Positions 8,472-17,285 of a stretch of DNA of 64,000 nucleotides are shown here, one piece after another. The position numbers and the translations under genes are program-made. This DNA comes from an uncultured Clostridium sp. (GTDB lineage: Bacteria; Bacillota; Clostridia; UBA1212; UBA1255), in contig UQSG01000013.1 in NCBI GenBank assembly GCA_900543695.1, positions 1 through 64,000 of the forward strand. The letters are read 5' to 3'. Position 1 is the first letter of the stretch. Each line of letters opens with the position of its first letter. A model generated the notes under the pieces. The model was not told the DNA's origin, searched no databases, and saw only the letters and a list, made by a program, of their open reading frames with translations.

Positions 8472-9396
8472 TTCCGTCACCGTCCCGTTTCTTTTTATCT
8501 TTTCTCTTTTTTGATACACGATCCGCCAGCCGGAACAGGCCCGCGACCTTGCTTCCCGCTTTCTTTCCCTTATCCTGCGGCGCCAGGCCCTCTCTCAGCA
8601 GCTTTCGCAGAATATCCGGCGTGATGTTTCTGGTCAGCACGCCGCCGCGCGCCATAGAGATGTAGCCGGTTTCCTCCGAAACGATGACAGAGATGCAGTC
8701 CGTGCTTTCGCTGATTCCGATTCCCGCACGGTGGCGCGTCCCGAGATCCTTATTCAAATGTAAATTATTGGAAAGCGGCAGATAACAGGCCGCAGCGTAG
8801 ATTTTGTTTCCCCGGATGATTACGGCGCCGTCATGAAGCGGTGTGTTTTTCACAAACAGCAGGCGAAGCAGCTGCGCCGATACATTGGAATCCACAATGG
8901 TTCCCGTCCGGATCACCTCGCTCAGATTCGTTTCCCGCTCAAAAATAATCAGCGCCCCGGTTTTCTCCTCCGCCATGGCGGAAGCGGCTTTTACAACTTC
9001 CTCTACCATGATGCTGAGATCCGCCGTATTCTGGTTGCTCGCGGTAAACAGCTCTCGGATCGGACTTTTCCCGATGTTCTCCAAAATTCTTCGCAGCTCC
9101 GGCTGAAACAGCACAATCAGCATGACCGGCAGAACCTCGATGACCATTTTCAGCACGAAGGAAACGGTAGAGAGCCGCAGCAGATCGGAAACAAACGCAG
9201 CAAGAAGAATCAGAATAACGCCCTTGATCAGCTGGAAGGCTCTCGAATCGCGAAGCAGCGTAATCAGCAGATAAAACACATAGGAAATCATCAGGATATC
9301 GATGATAATCCTGAAAACGTCCCACACGCTTCGAATCCCGAAATATTCCACCAAAAAGGTCGTGATCCTGTCGAACTCCGACGACGCCAACCGCAT
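8458..9396 (-). CDS. cdaA: Diadenylate cyclase CdaA (c-di-AMP synthase)
   Basis: A 312-residue membrane enzyme that makes cyclic di-AMP from two ATP. Three N-terminal helices span about residues 25-95. The DAC domain follows, with DGA at 179-181 and RHR at 211-213, the two motifs needed for catalysis, both intact. The C-terminus is a very basic lysine/arginine-rich tail. c-di-AMP controls potassium and osmolyte uptake and wall homeostasis in Gram-positive bacteria. The usual third partner, glmM, is not next to cdaR here; upstream instead lie a thioredoxin, a coiled-coil protein and a microprotein. Motifs make the call very secure. Confidence 0.97.
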   Translation of the reverse strand: MRLASSEFDRITTFLVEYFGIRSVWDVFRIIIDILMISYVFYLLITLLRDSRAFQLIKGVILILLAAFVSDLLRLSTVSFVLKMVIEVLPVMLIVLFQPELRRILENIGKSPIRELFTASNQNTADLSIMVEEVVKAASAMAEEKTGALIIFERETNLSEVIRTGTIVDSNVSAQLLRLLFVKNTPLHDGAVIIRGNKIYAAACYLPLSNNLHLNKDLGTRHRAGIGISESTDCISVIVSEETGYISMARGGVLTRNITPDILRKLLREGLAPQDKGKKAGSKVAGLFRLADRVSKKRKDKKKRDGDGNGKA

Positions 9397-9411
9397 AGAT
9401 TCAACCCGCCT

Positions 9412-9546
9412 TTAAATATAATACACCAGATACTGTATCAAAAGAAACAGCGTCGTAGCCACCATCGATATGGCTAATACGAAGCATATGATCCTGATGA
9501 TCATTTTATTAAAGTTTTGTCTTTTGTTATTCTTCTTTCCGCTCAT
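9412..9546 (-). CDS. 44-residue single-span membrane microprotein
   Basis: This short reading frame encodes a basic N-terminus (MSGKKNNKRQNFNKM) followed by one hydrophobic helix (about residues 16-41) ending in LIQYLVYYI. Its ATG overlaps the TGA of the upstream coiled-coil gene in an ATGA junction, and its stop lies 15 bases before the cdaA start, so it is well embedded in the operon. The layout resembles tiny membrane anchors such as Listeria Prli42 and DUF4044 proteins (basic tail, F-x-K-I segment, one helix), but that is a resemblance of form only. It would insert with its basic end in the cytoplasm. Function unknown. Confidence 0.7.
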   Translation of the reverse strand: MSGKKNNKRQNFNKMIIRIICFVLAISMVATTLFLLIQYLVYYI

Positions 9547-10205
9547 CCGACCGCCGCACCTCCCGGCGTCCCGGGCGTATCCTGCACGGCCGCATCCTTC
9601 TGTTCAGAAGAATATTTGATTTCCACAGCGGCAACCGTGTAATTAAAGGATTTGATTTCTTCGTCCATTTTATTCGTAATCGCCTGCAGCGCCGCTTCCA
9701 TCTGCGCTTTTACGCTGTTGCACATCTGCGTAACCTCCAGGCGCATGTCTCGTAAATGCTTGTTCTTATCCACAATATTGACGCGGAGGAGCTCCGATTT
9801 TTCCTCCAGTGCCCGCCGCTCCTGCTCGGCCTCCGTTTTGGCCCGTTCTACGATTTCCTTTGCCGCATTTTCCGCGTTGATCAGCGCGTCGGCAACCTTC
9901 GTTTTTTCATCCTGCAGAACGATATAGGAGGCGGAAAGCTGATTGTACTGCGCCAGCAGGCTGTTATAGCCGTCCGCGAGCTCTGCGTAGGCCTCTCCCA
10001 GTTTGATGATCTCATTCGCATTGGCCTCAATAATTTCGTTATAATGGCGGCTCAGCGCTTCCACGTATTCCGTAACATATTTTTTTCGATACTTCTTCAG
10101 AGGAACGTCAAATGTTTTCGGCTCGCATTTTCCTTCGGCCAGGATCGTCTCCCGGTCGAGGGGCTGCACCGGTTCAAGCGTCTTGATTGGAAACTGATTC
10201 TCCAC
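9543..10205 (-). CDS. DivIVA-like coiled-coil protein
   Basis: A 220-residue soluble protein that is mostly coiled coil from about residue 60 to 195, rich in Ala, Glu, Lys and Arg (for example NAENAAKEIVERAKTEAEQE), with a Pro/Gly tail. Such heptad-rich proteins resemble the C-terminal half of DivIVA/GpsB cell-pole and septum organisers, but the classical DivIVA N-terminal lipid-binding motif is not evident. The GTG start at 10205 is chosen because AAGGAGG lies 7-8 bases before it; this makes the gene overlap the thioredoxin gene by 32 bases. It shares an operon with cdaA/cdaR, which hints at a role in positioning envelope machinery. Family assignment is tentative. Confidence 0.6.
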   Translation of the reverse strand: MENQFPIKTLEPVQPLDRETILAEGKCEPKTFDVPLKKYRKKYVTEYVEALSRHYNEIIEANANEIIKLGEAYAELADGYNSLLAQYNQLSASYIVLQDEKTKVADALINAENAAKEIVERAKTEAEQERRALEEKSELLRVNIVDKNKHLRDMRLEVTQMCNSVKAQMEAALQAITNKMDEEIKSFNYTVAAVEIKYSSEQKDAAVQDTPGTPGGAAVG

Positions 10206-10545
10206 GGTCCTTCCTCCTTGCGTAGTTGCCGAGCAGACTGCGCAGCTCTTCAATCGGACGAAGCCCGATCAGACGCTGCTCTGTAATTCCGTCTACCAAA
10301 AGCGTCAGCGTAGGAACGCTCGAGATCCGGAATTCTTTTACGGTTCTCGGACATTCCTCTACATTCACCGAGCCGAACGCAATCTGTCCATCGTATTCCC
10401 CGGCCAGCCGTTCGAGCATCGGCGCAAGCGTTCTGCAGGGACCGCAGCTCGGCGCCCAGAAATCAACCAGCACCGGAACCCTGCTCTTCAGAACAAACGG
10501 ATTAAAATTTTCGTCGCTGAAACGTATGATTTTATCGGAAGCCAT
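10174..10545 (-). CDS. Thioredoxin family protein
   Basis: A 123-residue protein with the thioredoxin fold: the active site CGPC is at residues 34-37 (WAPSCGPCRTLAP) and the cis-proline is in SVPTL. It reduces disulfides in cytoplasmic proteins. The residue before the active-site Cys is Ser rather than the usual Trp-Cys arrangement, and the C-terminal ~15 residues form a charged extension not typical of TrxA. It is the first gene of the operon that ends in cdaA-cdaR, behind a near-consensus promoter. No thioredoxin reductase is nearby. Confidence 0.9.
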   Translation of the reverse strand: MASDKIIRFSDENFNPFVLKSRVPVLVDFWAPSCGPCRTLAPMLERLAGEYDGQIAFGSVNVEECPRTVKEFRISSVPTLTLLVDGITEQRLIGLRPIEELRSLLGNYARRKDRGESVSNQDA

Positions 10546-10587
10546 CCATTCTCACCCGGGAAATTTCATGATTAGTCTCACCGATTT

Positions 10588-10616
10588 AGTATAAATCATA
10601 CGCTCCGTTTCGTCAA
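10588..10616 (-). promoter_or_regulatory. Sigma-A promoter of the thioredoxin-cdaAR operon
   Basis: On the minus strand TTGACG (10616-10611) and TATACT (10593-10588) are separated by exactly 17 bases. The fhs terminator lies just upstream, so this promoter makes the operon independent of fhs. Confidence 0.75.
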
Positions 10617-10652
10617 CCGGCTTTGTGTTTTTGTTCTGCCTCAGCGGAAAGC

Positions 10653-10673
10653 AAAAAGGGCTTCCTCTGCCCT
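10653..10673 (-). terminator. Rho-independent terminator of fhs
   Basis: On the minus strand AGGGC pairs with GCCCT across a 7-base loop and is followed at once by TTTTT, five bases after the fhs stop codon. Confidence 0.65.
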
Positions 10674-10677
10674 GCCG

Positions 10678-12378
10678 TTAAAATAATCCGCTGATGTTTC
10701 CGTTTTCATCGATATCGATCCGTTCGGCGGCAGGAGACTTCGGAAGGCCCGGCATTGTCATGACCGATCCCGTAAGCGCCACAATAAATCCGGCGCCGGC
10801 AGAAAGCCGCAGAGAACGCACCGTGATTTCAAAGTCCTCCGGAGCGCCCAGCTTTGCGGCGTCGTCGGAAAAGCTGTACTGCGTTTTCGCTACGCAGACC
10901 GGCAGATCCGCAAAGCCCGCCGCTTCAAGCTGTTTTTTCTGCTTTTGTGCTTCGGCCGTATATTGGAAGCCTTTACCGTGGTAAATTTTACGTACGATTG
11001 CATTCAGCTTATCGTCAAGCGGCGCGGAGTCTTCGTAACAGTATCGGAATGCGCCGCGCCCGGCCGGATCCTCGCAGAGCCGGACGACCTCGCGCGCCAA
11101 ATCCATTGCGCCGTCTCCGCCGCTGGCCCATACGTCGGAAACCACGGCGCGCACGCCCATCGCCCTGCATTGCGTTTCGACAAGCGCAAGCTCCGCTTCG
11201 CTGTCCCGCAGAAAGCGATTTACCGCAACAACGCAGGGAAGTCCGAATACCTCTCTGATATTCGAAACGTGACGCAGCAGATTCGGAATGCCGCGCGCAA
11301 GCGCAGAAAGATTCTCGGAATCGAGCGCGTCCTTTGGAACGCCTCCGTGCATTTTCAAGGCGCGTACGGTAGCGACGATAACGACCGCAGAGGGACGAAG
11401 GCCCGCAGAGCGGCATTTAATATCCAAAAATTTCTCCGCGCCGAGATCCGCGCCGAAGCCTGCCTCTGTGACGGCATATTCGCCAAGCTCCAGCGCCGTT
11501 TTGGTCGCGATGACCGAGTTGCAGCCGTGCGCGATATTTGCGAACGGACCGCCGTGGACAAGCGCCGGCGTTCCTTCCAGCGTCTGTACCAGATTCGGCT
11601 TCAGCGCATCCTTCAGAAGCGCCGCCATCGCGCCCTCCGCGTTCAGCAGGGAAGCCGTCACCGGTTCCCCGTCATAGGTATAGCCGACGATCATTTTCCC
11701 GAGGCGCTCCTTCAGATCGCGCAGAGAGGAAGAAAGACACAGCACCGCCATCACCTCAGACGCTACCGTGATGTCAAAGCCGTCCTCCCGCGGCACCCCG
11801 TTAACGCGGCCGCCCAGGCCATCCGTAATATACCGCAGCTGGCGGTCATTCATATCGACGCAGCGTCTCCACGTAATCCTCCGCGGATCAATCCGCAGCG
11901 CGTTTCCCTGATAAATATGATTGTCCAGCATTGCCGCAAGCAAATTATTTGCGGCGCCGATCGCATGAAAATCTCCCGTAAAATGCAGGTTGATCTCCTC
12001 CATGGGAATAACCTGGGCGTATCCGCCTCCCGCAGCTCCTCCTTTTATTCCGAACACAGGGCCCAAAGACGGTTCCCGGAGCGCAACTATGGAACGCTTC
12101 CCAAGCTTGCGAAGTCCATCTGCCAGTCCGATGGTCGTCGTCGTTTTTCCTTCTCCGGCAGGCGTCGGCGTAATGGCAGTTACCAGCACAAGCTTTCCCC
12201 GCTCTGCCTCCGAACGCTCCGGCAGGGAAAACGAATCGATTTTTGCTTTATATTTTCCATAATGCTCCAGACAACCCTCCGGGATTCCCGCAGCCTGTGC
12301 GATTTCGGAGATCGGCCGGATCGGCGCCGACCTGGCGATTTCGATATCACTCTGATATGGCCTTTCGTTGTTTTCCAT
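10678..12378 (-). CDS. fhs: Formate-tetrahydrofolate ligase
   Basis: A 566-residue cytoplasmic enzyme that activates formate with ATP and tetrahydrofolate to give 10-formyl-THF. The ATP-binding loop TPAGEGKTT is at about residues 72-80, and the conserved EPSLGPVFGIKGGAAGGGY follows shortly after. Length is normal for the family. In anaerobes it feeds purine and Wood-Ljungdahl one-carbon chemistry; an AICAR transformylase that uses the product is encoded at 22732-23913. The gene follows the flippase gene by only 33 bases, so it may be read from the polysaccharide operon unless a promoter lies inside it. Very secure call. Confidence 0.97.
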   Translation of the reverse strand: MENNERPYQSDIEIARSAPIRPISEIAQAAGIPEGCLEHYGKYKAKIDSFSLPERSEAERGKLVLVTAITPTPAGEGKTTTTIGLADGLRKLGKRSIVALREPSLGPVFGIKGGAAGGGYAQVIPMEEINLHFTGDFHAIGAANNLLAAMLDNHIYQGNALRIDPRRITWRRCVDMNDRQLRYITDGLGGRVNGVPREDGFDITVASEVMAVLCLSSSLRDLKERLGKMIVGYTYDGEPVTASLLNAEGAMAALLKDALKPNLVQTLEGTPALVHGGPFANIAHGCNSVIATKTALELGEYAVTEAGFGADLGAEKFLDIKCRSAGLRPSAVVIVATVRALKMHGGVPKDALDSENLSALARGIPNLLRHVSNIREVFGLPCVVAVNRFLRDSEAELALVETQCRAMGVRAVVSDVWASGGDGAMDLAREVVRLCEDPAGRGAFRYCYEDSAPLDDKLNAIVRKIYHGKGFQYTAEAQKQKKQLEAAGFADLPVCVAKTQYSFSDDAAKLGAPEDFEITVRSLRLSAGAGFIVALTGSVMTMPGLPKSPAAERIDIDENGNISGLF

Positions 12379-12411
12379 GGTTAAAACAGCTCTCTTTCTC
12401 TATAAAATCTT

Positions 12412-13869
12412 TTATTTTCCGCCCCGGATTCTGGCGGTCGCGCTTTTCATGAGTCCCCAAACGAAAGGTTCTCTAAGGAGTATCAGCATCCCCGCATAGC
12501 TCCCGAAGAACGCTGCCGCCGAGCAGCAAAGGACGGGGAACGGAGCAAAAGGCAGGGAAACTTTTAAGAATATGCCCACGGCGGAAGCAAGCAGCAGGGA
12601 AAGCAGAATCTTTCCGATGCTGATTTCCCGGATGCGCGCCCGGATCTTCTCCCTCAAATACCAGCATTGAACAAGAAGCACCGTAAGCTCTGCCGCCAGC
12701 CCCGCAAAGGCCGTCCCCGCAGCTCCAAAAAACGGACAAAGCGAAACATTCAGCAGGATGTCCGCCGCGGCGCCCCAGACGATAGAGACAAGAACCTTCT
12801 TTTCCTGTCCCATCGGCGTCAGGATCTGGATTCCCGTAATATTTGATAATCCTACAAAAAGAACCGTAGGCATCAATAAAAACATGGGCAGCGCCGCTTT
12901 TTCATACGCCTCCCCGGATAAAAACAGAATGGACTCGCGTGCATAAATCATAAAATAAACGGTGATTGCGCTTGCAAAAATAATTACAAAGTGAACCGTC
13001 ATGAGTATGATTTTGCGAAATTCCTCCATGTTTTTTTTCTGCACATAGTGAGAAAGGCGCGGAAGCAGCACCGTGCCGATTGACGTCACAAGCGTAATTA
13101 AAATCGTTTTAATTTTGATTCCTGCGTTGTAATAGCCGACCTCCGTATCATTCTGGATAAATTTCAGGAGAATCGTGTCCAGGTTCGTATAGACGCTCGT
13201 TGCTGCAGAAGACGCAAAAAAAATCATGATCGGCTTCCAATGCTGGCGGAAATCGTATTCGCCGCGCATCGGCTTCAAAGATACGAATTTTCTGATATTG
13301 ATAAAGTTCAATACGTTGGATGCACTCGTGGCAAACACAGTAATCCCGCCGTAAACGACATAATCCGCCGGCTCCTTGACAAGAAAAAACATTAAAACGA
13401 TGGAAAGAATTTTAAAAACAAGCGAGCGCACGGTTATATATGCGTATTGCTCCAGCGCGCTGTAGAGCCAGCTCACGCCGACTACATTCAGGAGCATATT
13501 GATACTCATAACCGCATACAAAGTCTGTTCTTCCTTAAACTGGGGTACTGTAAAAAGCAGCAGCAGGAACACGGCGTAGGTGATCACCGTGGTCACCGTA
13601 TTGATCAGCAGGAGCTCCTGCACAGTTTTCGAAAGCTTGCGAGCATCCTCCCGGACCTTTGCGCACGCCCGGATCCCGTAGGTCGGAATGCCCAGGGAAG
13701 CGATCATCGTCAAATACGTGATCACGGAAGTTGCGGCGGCAACCTTCCCGTTTCCCTCGACAAGAAGCACCCGCGTCACATACGGAAACGTAATCATCGG
13801 AAAAATGATCGAAGAAACGGTATAGATAAAATTCATGATCACATTGAACTGAACGGAACGGATTTTCAT
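12412..13869 (-). CDS. Polysaccharide flippase (Wzx / MOP superfamily), second cluster
   Basis: A 485-residue protein of about 14 hydrophobic segments. The N-terminal IIFPMITFPYVTRVL and 'YGIRACAKVREDARKLSK' match the RfbX/Wzx family, which moves lipid-linked sugar repeat units across the membrane. It is the last polysaccharide gene of the minus-strand cluster; its ATG overlaps the preceding glycosyltransferase stop (ATGA). Its sequence differs clearly from the flippase at 1819-3276, as expected for a different glycan. Export by this protein and joining by the Wzy-like protein at 15852-17285 would complete the pathway. Confidence 0.9.
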   Translation of the reverse strand: MKIRSVQFNVIMNFIYTVSSIIFPMITFPYVTRVLLVEGNGKVAAATSVITYLTMIASLGIPTYGIRACAKVREDARKLSKTVQELLLINTVTTVITYAVFLLLLFTVPQFKEEQTLYAVMSINMLLNVVGVSWLYSALEQYAYITVRSLVFKILSIVLMFFLVKEPADYVVYGGITVFATSASNVLNFINIRKFVSLKPMRGEYDFRQHWKPIMIFFASSAATSVYTNLDTILLKFIQNDTEVGYYNAGIKIKTILITLVTSIGTVLLPRLSHYVQKKNMEEFRKIILMTVHFVIIFASAITVYFMIYARESILFLSGEAYEKAALPMFLLMPTVLFVGLSNITGIQILTPMGQEKKVLVSIVWGAAADILLNVSLCPFFGAAGTAFAGLAAELTVLLVQCWYLREKIRARIREISIGKILLSLLLASAVGIFLKVSLPFAPFPVLCCSAAAFFGSYAGMLILLREPFVWGLMKSATARIRGGK

Positions 13870-14870
13870 GATTTCCGGAGGACCTTCCCTCTCGCCCAGA
13901 GAATCGGACGGTAAAATCGAAAACGGAATTTCCTCAGGAGCCGAAGAGTAGGGCTCAGCGCGGAAGAGCGGAGATAAACGGCCTCATTAGTCCTTTTCAG
14001 ATCCGAATCATATTTTTTGAATTTTTCCAGAACCTTCCTGTCGCCGTGCGGAAAGCTTTGAAAAATCATGGCCTGACTCACGGCCATCTGCGCCGTTCTT
14101 TCCGTAATATAGGCGGCCTTTGCGCGCTCCGCTCCTTCGGCTTGCTCATATTCGCGGGCAAATTCCGCCAGCCGCAGAGAAACGAGGGCGTGCTCGCCGA
14201 CATGCTTCTGGAAGCCCAGCAGGCTTACGCTCTGCGCCTGCTGCGCAATTCGGTAGCGATAAACGTTTGCATCGCAGAACGCCACGCTGCGGAGATACGG
14301 AACCTGAAACAGAATATATTCCACGTCAACGTAAAAGCAATGCTCATCCAGCCGTCTCGGGTTATTCTTCAGAATTTCCGTTCGCAGCGTCATGCTGTGC
14401 AGCGCAAGAGAAACGCTTCCCGCGAGCTCCGAAAACGGCATGTCCCGCCGCTCCGGAAAAAACCGGTTGTATTCAACCGGCGTCATTTCTCCCGTCGTAT
14501 CGTTTACCTCGCAGTAATTGGAAACGATGCAGTCGGCATCGGAGGCTTCAAGAAAATCCGTCAGCTTTTCGAAGGCCTCCGAATCCACCCAGTCGTCTCC
14601 ATCCACGACTTTGAAATATTTTCCGCACGCAGCCTCCGCGCCGCGGTTGATGGTAGAGCCGTGTCCGCCGTTTTCTTTTGAAATGGTCCGGAATACGCCG
14701 GGATATTTTTCCTCGTAAGAACGTGCGATTTCCGCAGTCCGGTCGCTCGAGCCGTCGTCGACCGTTATGATTTCCACTCTGCCGGACATTTTATCAAAAA
14801 TAAACGACGAAAGCGTTTTCTCCAGGAATCGTTCTACGTTATACGCCGGAACAACCACAGTCAGAATCAA
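13866..14870 (-). CDS. GT2 family glycosyltransferase
   Basis: A 334-residue GT-A enzyme starting straight into the nucleotide-sugar fold (LTVVVPAYNVERFLEKTL). VDDGSSDRT is near residues 37-45 and the metal-binding DGDD is at 90-93. It would add one sugar to the lipid-linked repeat unit on the inner face of the membrane. Start and stop overlap both neighbours by four bases, showing a tight operon. The C-terminal third is helical and basic with no clear membrane span. The sugar cannot be predicted. Confidence 0.9.
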   Translation of the reverse strand: MILTVVVPAYNVERFLEKTLSSFIFDKMSGRVEIITVDDGSSDRTAEIARSYEEKYPGVFRTISKENGGHGSTINRGAEAACGKYFKVVDGDDWVDSEAFEKLTDFLEASDADCIVSNYCEVNDTTGEMTPVEYNRFFPERRDMPFSELAGSVSLALHSMTLRTEILKNNPRRLDEHCFYVDVEYILFQVPYLRSVAFCDANVYRYRIAQQAQSVSLLGFQKHVGEHALVSLRLAEFAREYEQAEGAERAKAAYITERTAQMAVSQAMIFQSFPHGDRKVLEKFKKYDSDLKRTNEAVYLRSSALSPTLRLLRKFRFRFYRPILWARGKVLRKS

Positions 14871-15859
14871 CGCAATACCCCCTTTATTTTACCCAAAAAA
14901 ACAATCAGCCGGTAATGCCTCCCATTCAGGAGCCGGAATTTAATGCGTTCCCGTTTCGTGAAAAGAACCGGAATCCATGGATTTTTTTTATAATCGGGAT
15001 ATTCGCGGCGAATATATTCCCGGAATTTTTTCAAATATGCGCTCCTGGGATCCTCTGCGAGCGTTTCAATCGAAAGCATAAAATAAATATGATAAATTGC
15101 AAGAAACTCCAGATTTTCCCTGAGCGCGCCGGCCAGGCCTTTTTCAGCGTAATACGCTCTGACGCTGTCCACCGCAAAAACCCGGTCCTGGTAGCGCCGC
15201 TCGGGATCCGGGAACGCCATGCGCATGATGGAGCCCTTATGATTTACATAATAATACAGGGTTTCCGGCAGGTAAACGGCCGAAGCGCTGAAAAACAGCT
15301 TGGGCGTCGTCGCCAGATCCTCATAAAGGCGGCCCTCCGGGAAGCATGCTTCTGCACGTTCCAAAAGAGCCTTTCGGTACAGCTTGTTGCAGGAGGACGG
15401 AGAAACATTTATGAGCTCCGGCGTCGTTTTCAGTGTCAGCAGGCGGTCCGGCTCCAGTCCGGCGTGATATTGGAACAATCTGCTTCCCGTCTCGTCAACA
15501 AAATCATAATCAAAAATTACAAGATCTGCCTGATAGCGTTTTGCGGCCGCCAGGCTTTTTCCCAGAAAAGCCTCAGACACGTAATCGTCGCTGTCGATAA
15601 AGCACACATACGTTCCCCTTGCGTTTGCAAGCCCCGCGTTCCGCGCGGCCGAAAGTCCCGCATTGCTCTGGTGCAGCGCAAAAACCCTCTCGTCCTCCGC
15701 CGCATACCGGTCGCAGAGCGCGCCGCTTCCGTCCGTGCTGCCATCGTCAACCAGAATCACCTCGAAATCCTGCATTTTCTGAGAAAGCACGGAAGCCATA
15801 CATTTTTCGAAATATTTTATGACGTTATAAACAGGAATAACGATACTGACCTCAGGCAA
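14867..15859 (-). CDS. GT2 family glycosyltransferase
   Basis: About 330 residues with the GT-A pattern: VSIVIPVYNVIKYFEKC, then DDGSTDGSG, then DSDD at about 89-92. No ATG exists near the start; a TTG at 15859 preceded by AGAGGAG is the best site and overlaps the end of the upstream polymerase gene by eight bases. A TTG at 15895 is possible but has no good ribosome site. The role is addition of a sugar to the growing repeat unit; donor and linkage are unknown. Confidence 0.88.
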   Translation of the reverse strand: MPEVSIVIPVYNVIKYFEKCMASVLSQKMQDFEVILVDDGSTDGSGALCDRYAAEDERVFALHQSNAGLSAARNAGLANARGTYVCFIDSDDYVSEAFLGKSLAAAKRYQADLVIFDYDFVDETGSRLFQYHAGLEPDRLLTLKTTPELINVSPSSCNKLYRKALLERAEACFPEGRLYEDLATTPKLFFSASAVYLPETLYYYVNHKGSIMRMAFPDPERRYQDRVFAVDSVRAYYAEKGLAGALRENLEFLAIYHIYFMLSIETLAEDPRSAYLKKFREYIRREYPDYKKNPWIPVLFTKRERIKFRLLNGRHYRLIVFLGKIKGVLR

Positions 15860-17285
15860 GCGCTTCCCGCTCCTCTCCAGAATAATAAAATACAAGGCAG
15901 CCCAGAATATTCCAGAACAAAAAGGACGCTCCCGAGTTCAGATAGACGATATCGCCCACAAACAGCATCGACGCGCCCAGAGCGGCCAGAACTGCGATCA
16001 GGATCGCATTTCTGACGTTTGTCCGGCAGTACTCCTCCTTCTTTGGTTTCAAATATCCCTTTAGGATCAGAACGACGCATAATACGATGAAAATCATAAA
16101 AATGACAAATCCTACGATTCCCTGTCCCATGAGCACGTTCAGGAACGCGTTATGCAGGCTGTCAAAGATTCCCGCGTCATTATTAATCAGATAGGTAGTC
16201 GGAAGCTGCTCCTGAGCAAATGCCACTGCATTGAAAATAGAAACACCAAAAATCGGCTTCAGACGGTAAATTTCAAGGCCGCTTTTCCAGAGGTCAAATC
16301 TCCGATTGCTGACGTCGCTCTCGATATCCTGTTCGCGCCCGATTGTAGGCTCCGGCGGCTCCAGCGGTGTCTGCGGCGTTTCTCCGGGCTCCGTAATATC
16401 GGAAGAAGTGAGCTCGATCACTTTATTATACGTATATGTGATGCCCTTCGGAACGATTAGCAGCACGCACAGAATGCAAAGCGCCGTGATGCAGGATACC
16501 GTCTGACGAACAAGTCTTTTCCGGTCGAGCTTCGGCAGCTTCACTAGGCGGAGATACGCGTAGCACGCGCCTGCCACTGCGAGGCAGACAAGACCGGTGC
16601 GGGAATCGGAAAAGGCAACGTACAGCAGCTGAAGCACCACGTTGATTCCACAGAAAATCTTTAAAAATACACTTTTATGGCATTTTACCAGATAGATCCC
16701 CAAAAAAGCGGCAGCAACCGCAAGCACAGCCGCATAATTCGGATCCGTATATACGCCCCAGAGACGGCCCCATACGAGTCCCGCCAGTTTGATAGGCTGC
16801 CGTTCGAAATTGAGTTCCGTATAATTCAAAAACAGCAGAACCAGGCTGGCGGCGGAGCAGCAGAACTGATAGACGCAGAAAATCCACGAAAGGACACGGA
16901 ATTCCCTCTGGGACTTCTCGCACGGACGCGCCGGATCCTTCAGAAATAAAATGAAATACTGAAACGTCATCCACACCATCGCCTGAATCGGCTCCAGAAA
17001 ACCGTACCGCAGATTCAAGAGCAGCGAAAGCAGATAGCTGGCCAGAAAGGCGACAAGAATCCATATGTATTTCATTTTGATAAAACGCTTAAAATGGATC
17101 AGACGGTATATCAGAACAATTCCGCCCAGCGCGACGGAAAGCGCGACAAAAGCGTTTTTCAAATACGGTACGTCCAGCGCAAACGTGTTAAAAGAAATCA
17201 GAACTAATGCCAGATATACAATTTTAAACACGAATCCGGACGTAAAGCCTTCAAAAATCCCTCGGATTTTATTGTTTTCTTTCAT
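15852..17285 (-). CDS. O-antigen ligase/polymerase-like membrane protein (Wzy type), second cluster
   Basis: A 477-residue protein with roughly 12 membrane spans and one large outer loop (about residues 270-385). That loop contains a Pro/Glu-rich piece and then SNRRFDLWKSGLEIYRLKP and DSLHNAFLNVLMGQG, the usual arginine- and histidine-bearing polymerase/ligase signature. It would polymerise the repeat units exported by the flippase at 12412-13869. ATGA overlap with the GT4 gene upstream. The fold is clear; ligase versus polymerase cannot be separated by sequence alone. Confidence 0.82.
   Translation of the reverse strand: MKENNKIRGIFEGFTSGFVFKIVYLALVLISFNTFALDVPYLKNAFVALSVALGGIVLIYRLIHFKRFIKMKYIWILVAFLASYLLSLLLNLRYGFLEPIQAMVWMTFQYFILFLKDPARPCEKSQREFRVLSWIFCVYQFCCSAASLVLLFLNYTELNFERQPIKLAGLVWGRLWGVYTDPNYAAVLAVAAAFLGIYLVKCHKSVFLKIFCGINVVLQLLYVAFSDSRTGLVCLAVAGACYAYLRLVKLPKLDRKRLVRQTVSCITALCILCVLLIVPKGITYTYNKVIELTSSDITEPGETPQTPLEPPEPTIGREQDIESDVSNRRFDLWKSGLEIYRLKPIFGVSIFNAVAFAQEQLPTTYLINNDAGIFDSLHNAFLNVLMGQGIVGFVIFMIFIVLCVVLILKGYLKPKKEEYCRTNVRNAILIAVLAALGASMLFVGDIVYLNSGASFLFWNILGCLVFYYSGEEREALA

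Noticed and set aside
10945..12384. Long open frame (479 codons) opposite fhs.
   Set aside because: It is the mirror of a GC-rich, highly conserved gene; the product is Arg/His-rich with no recognisable fold and no ribosome site.
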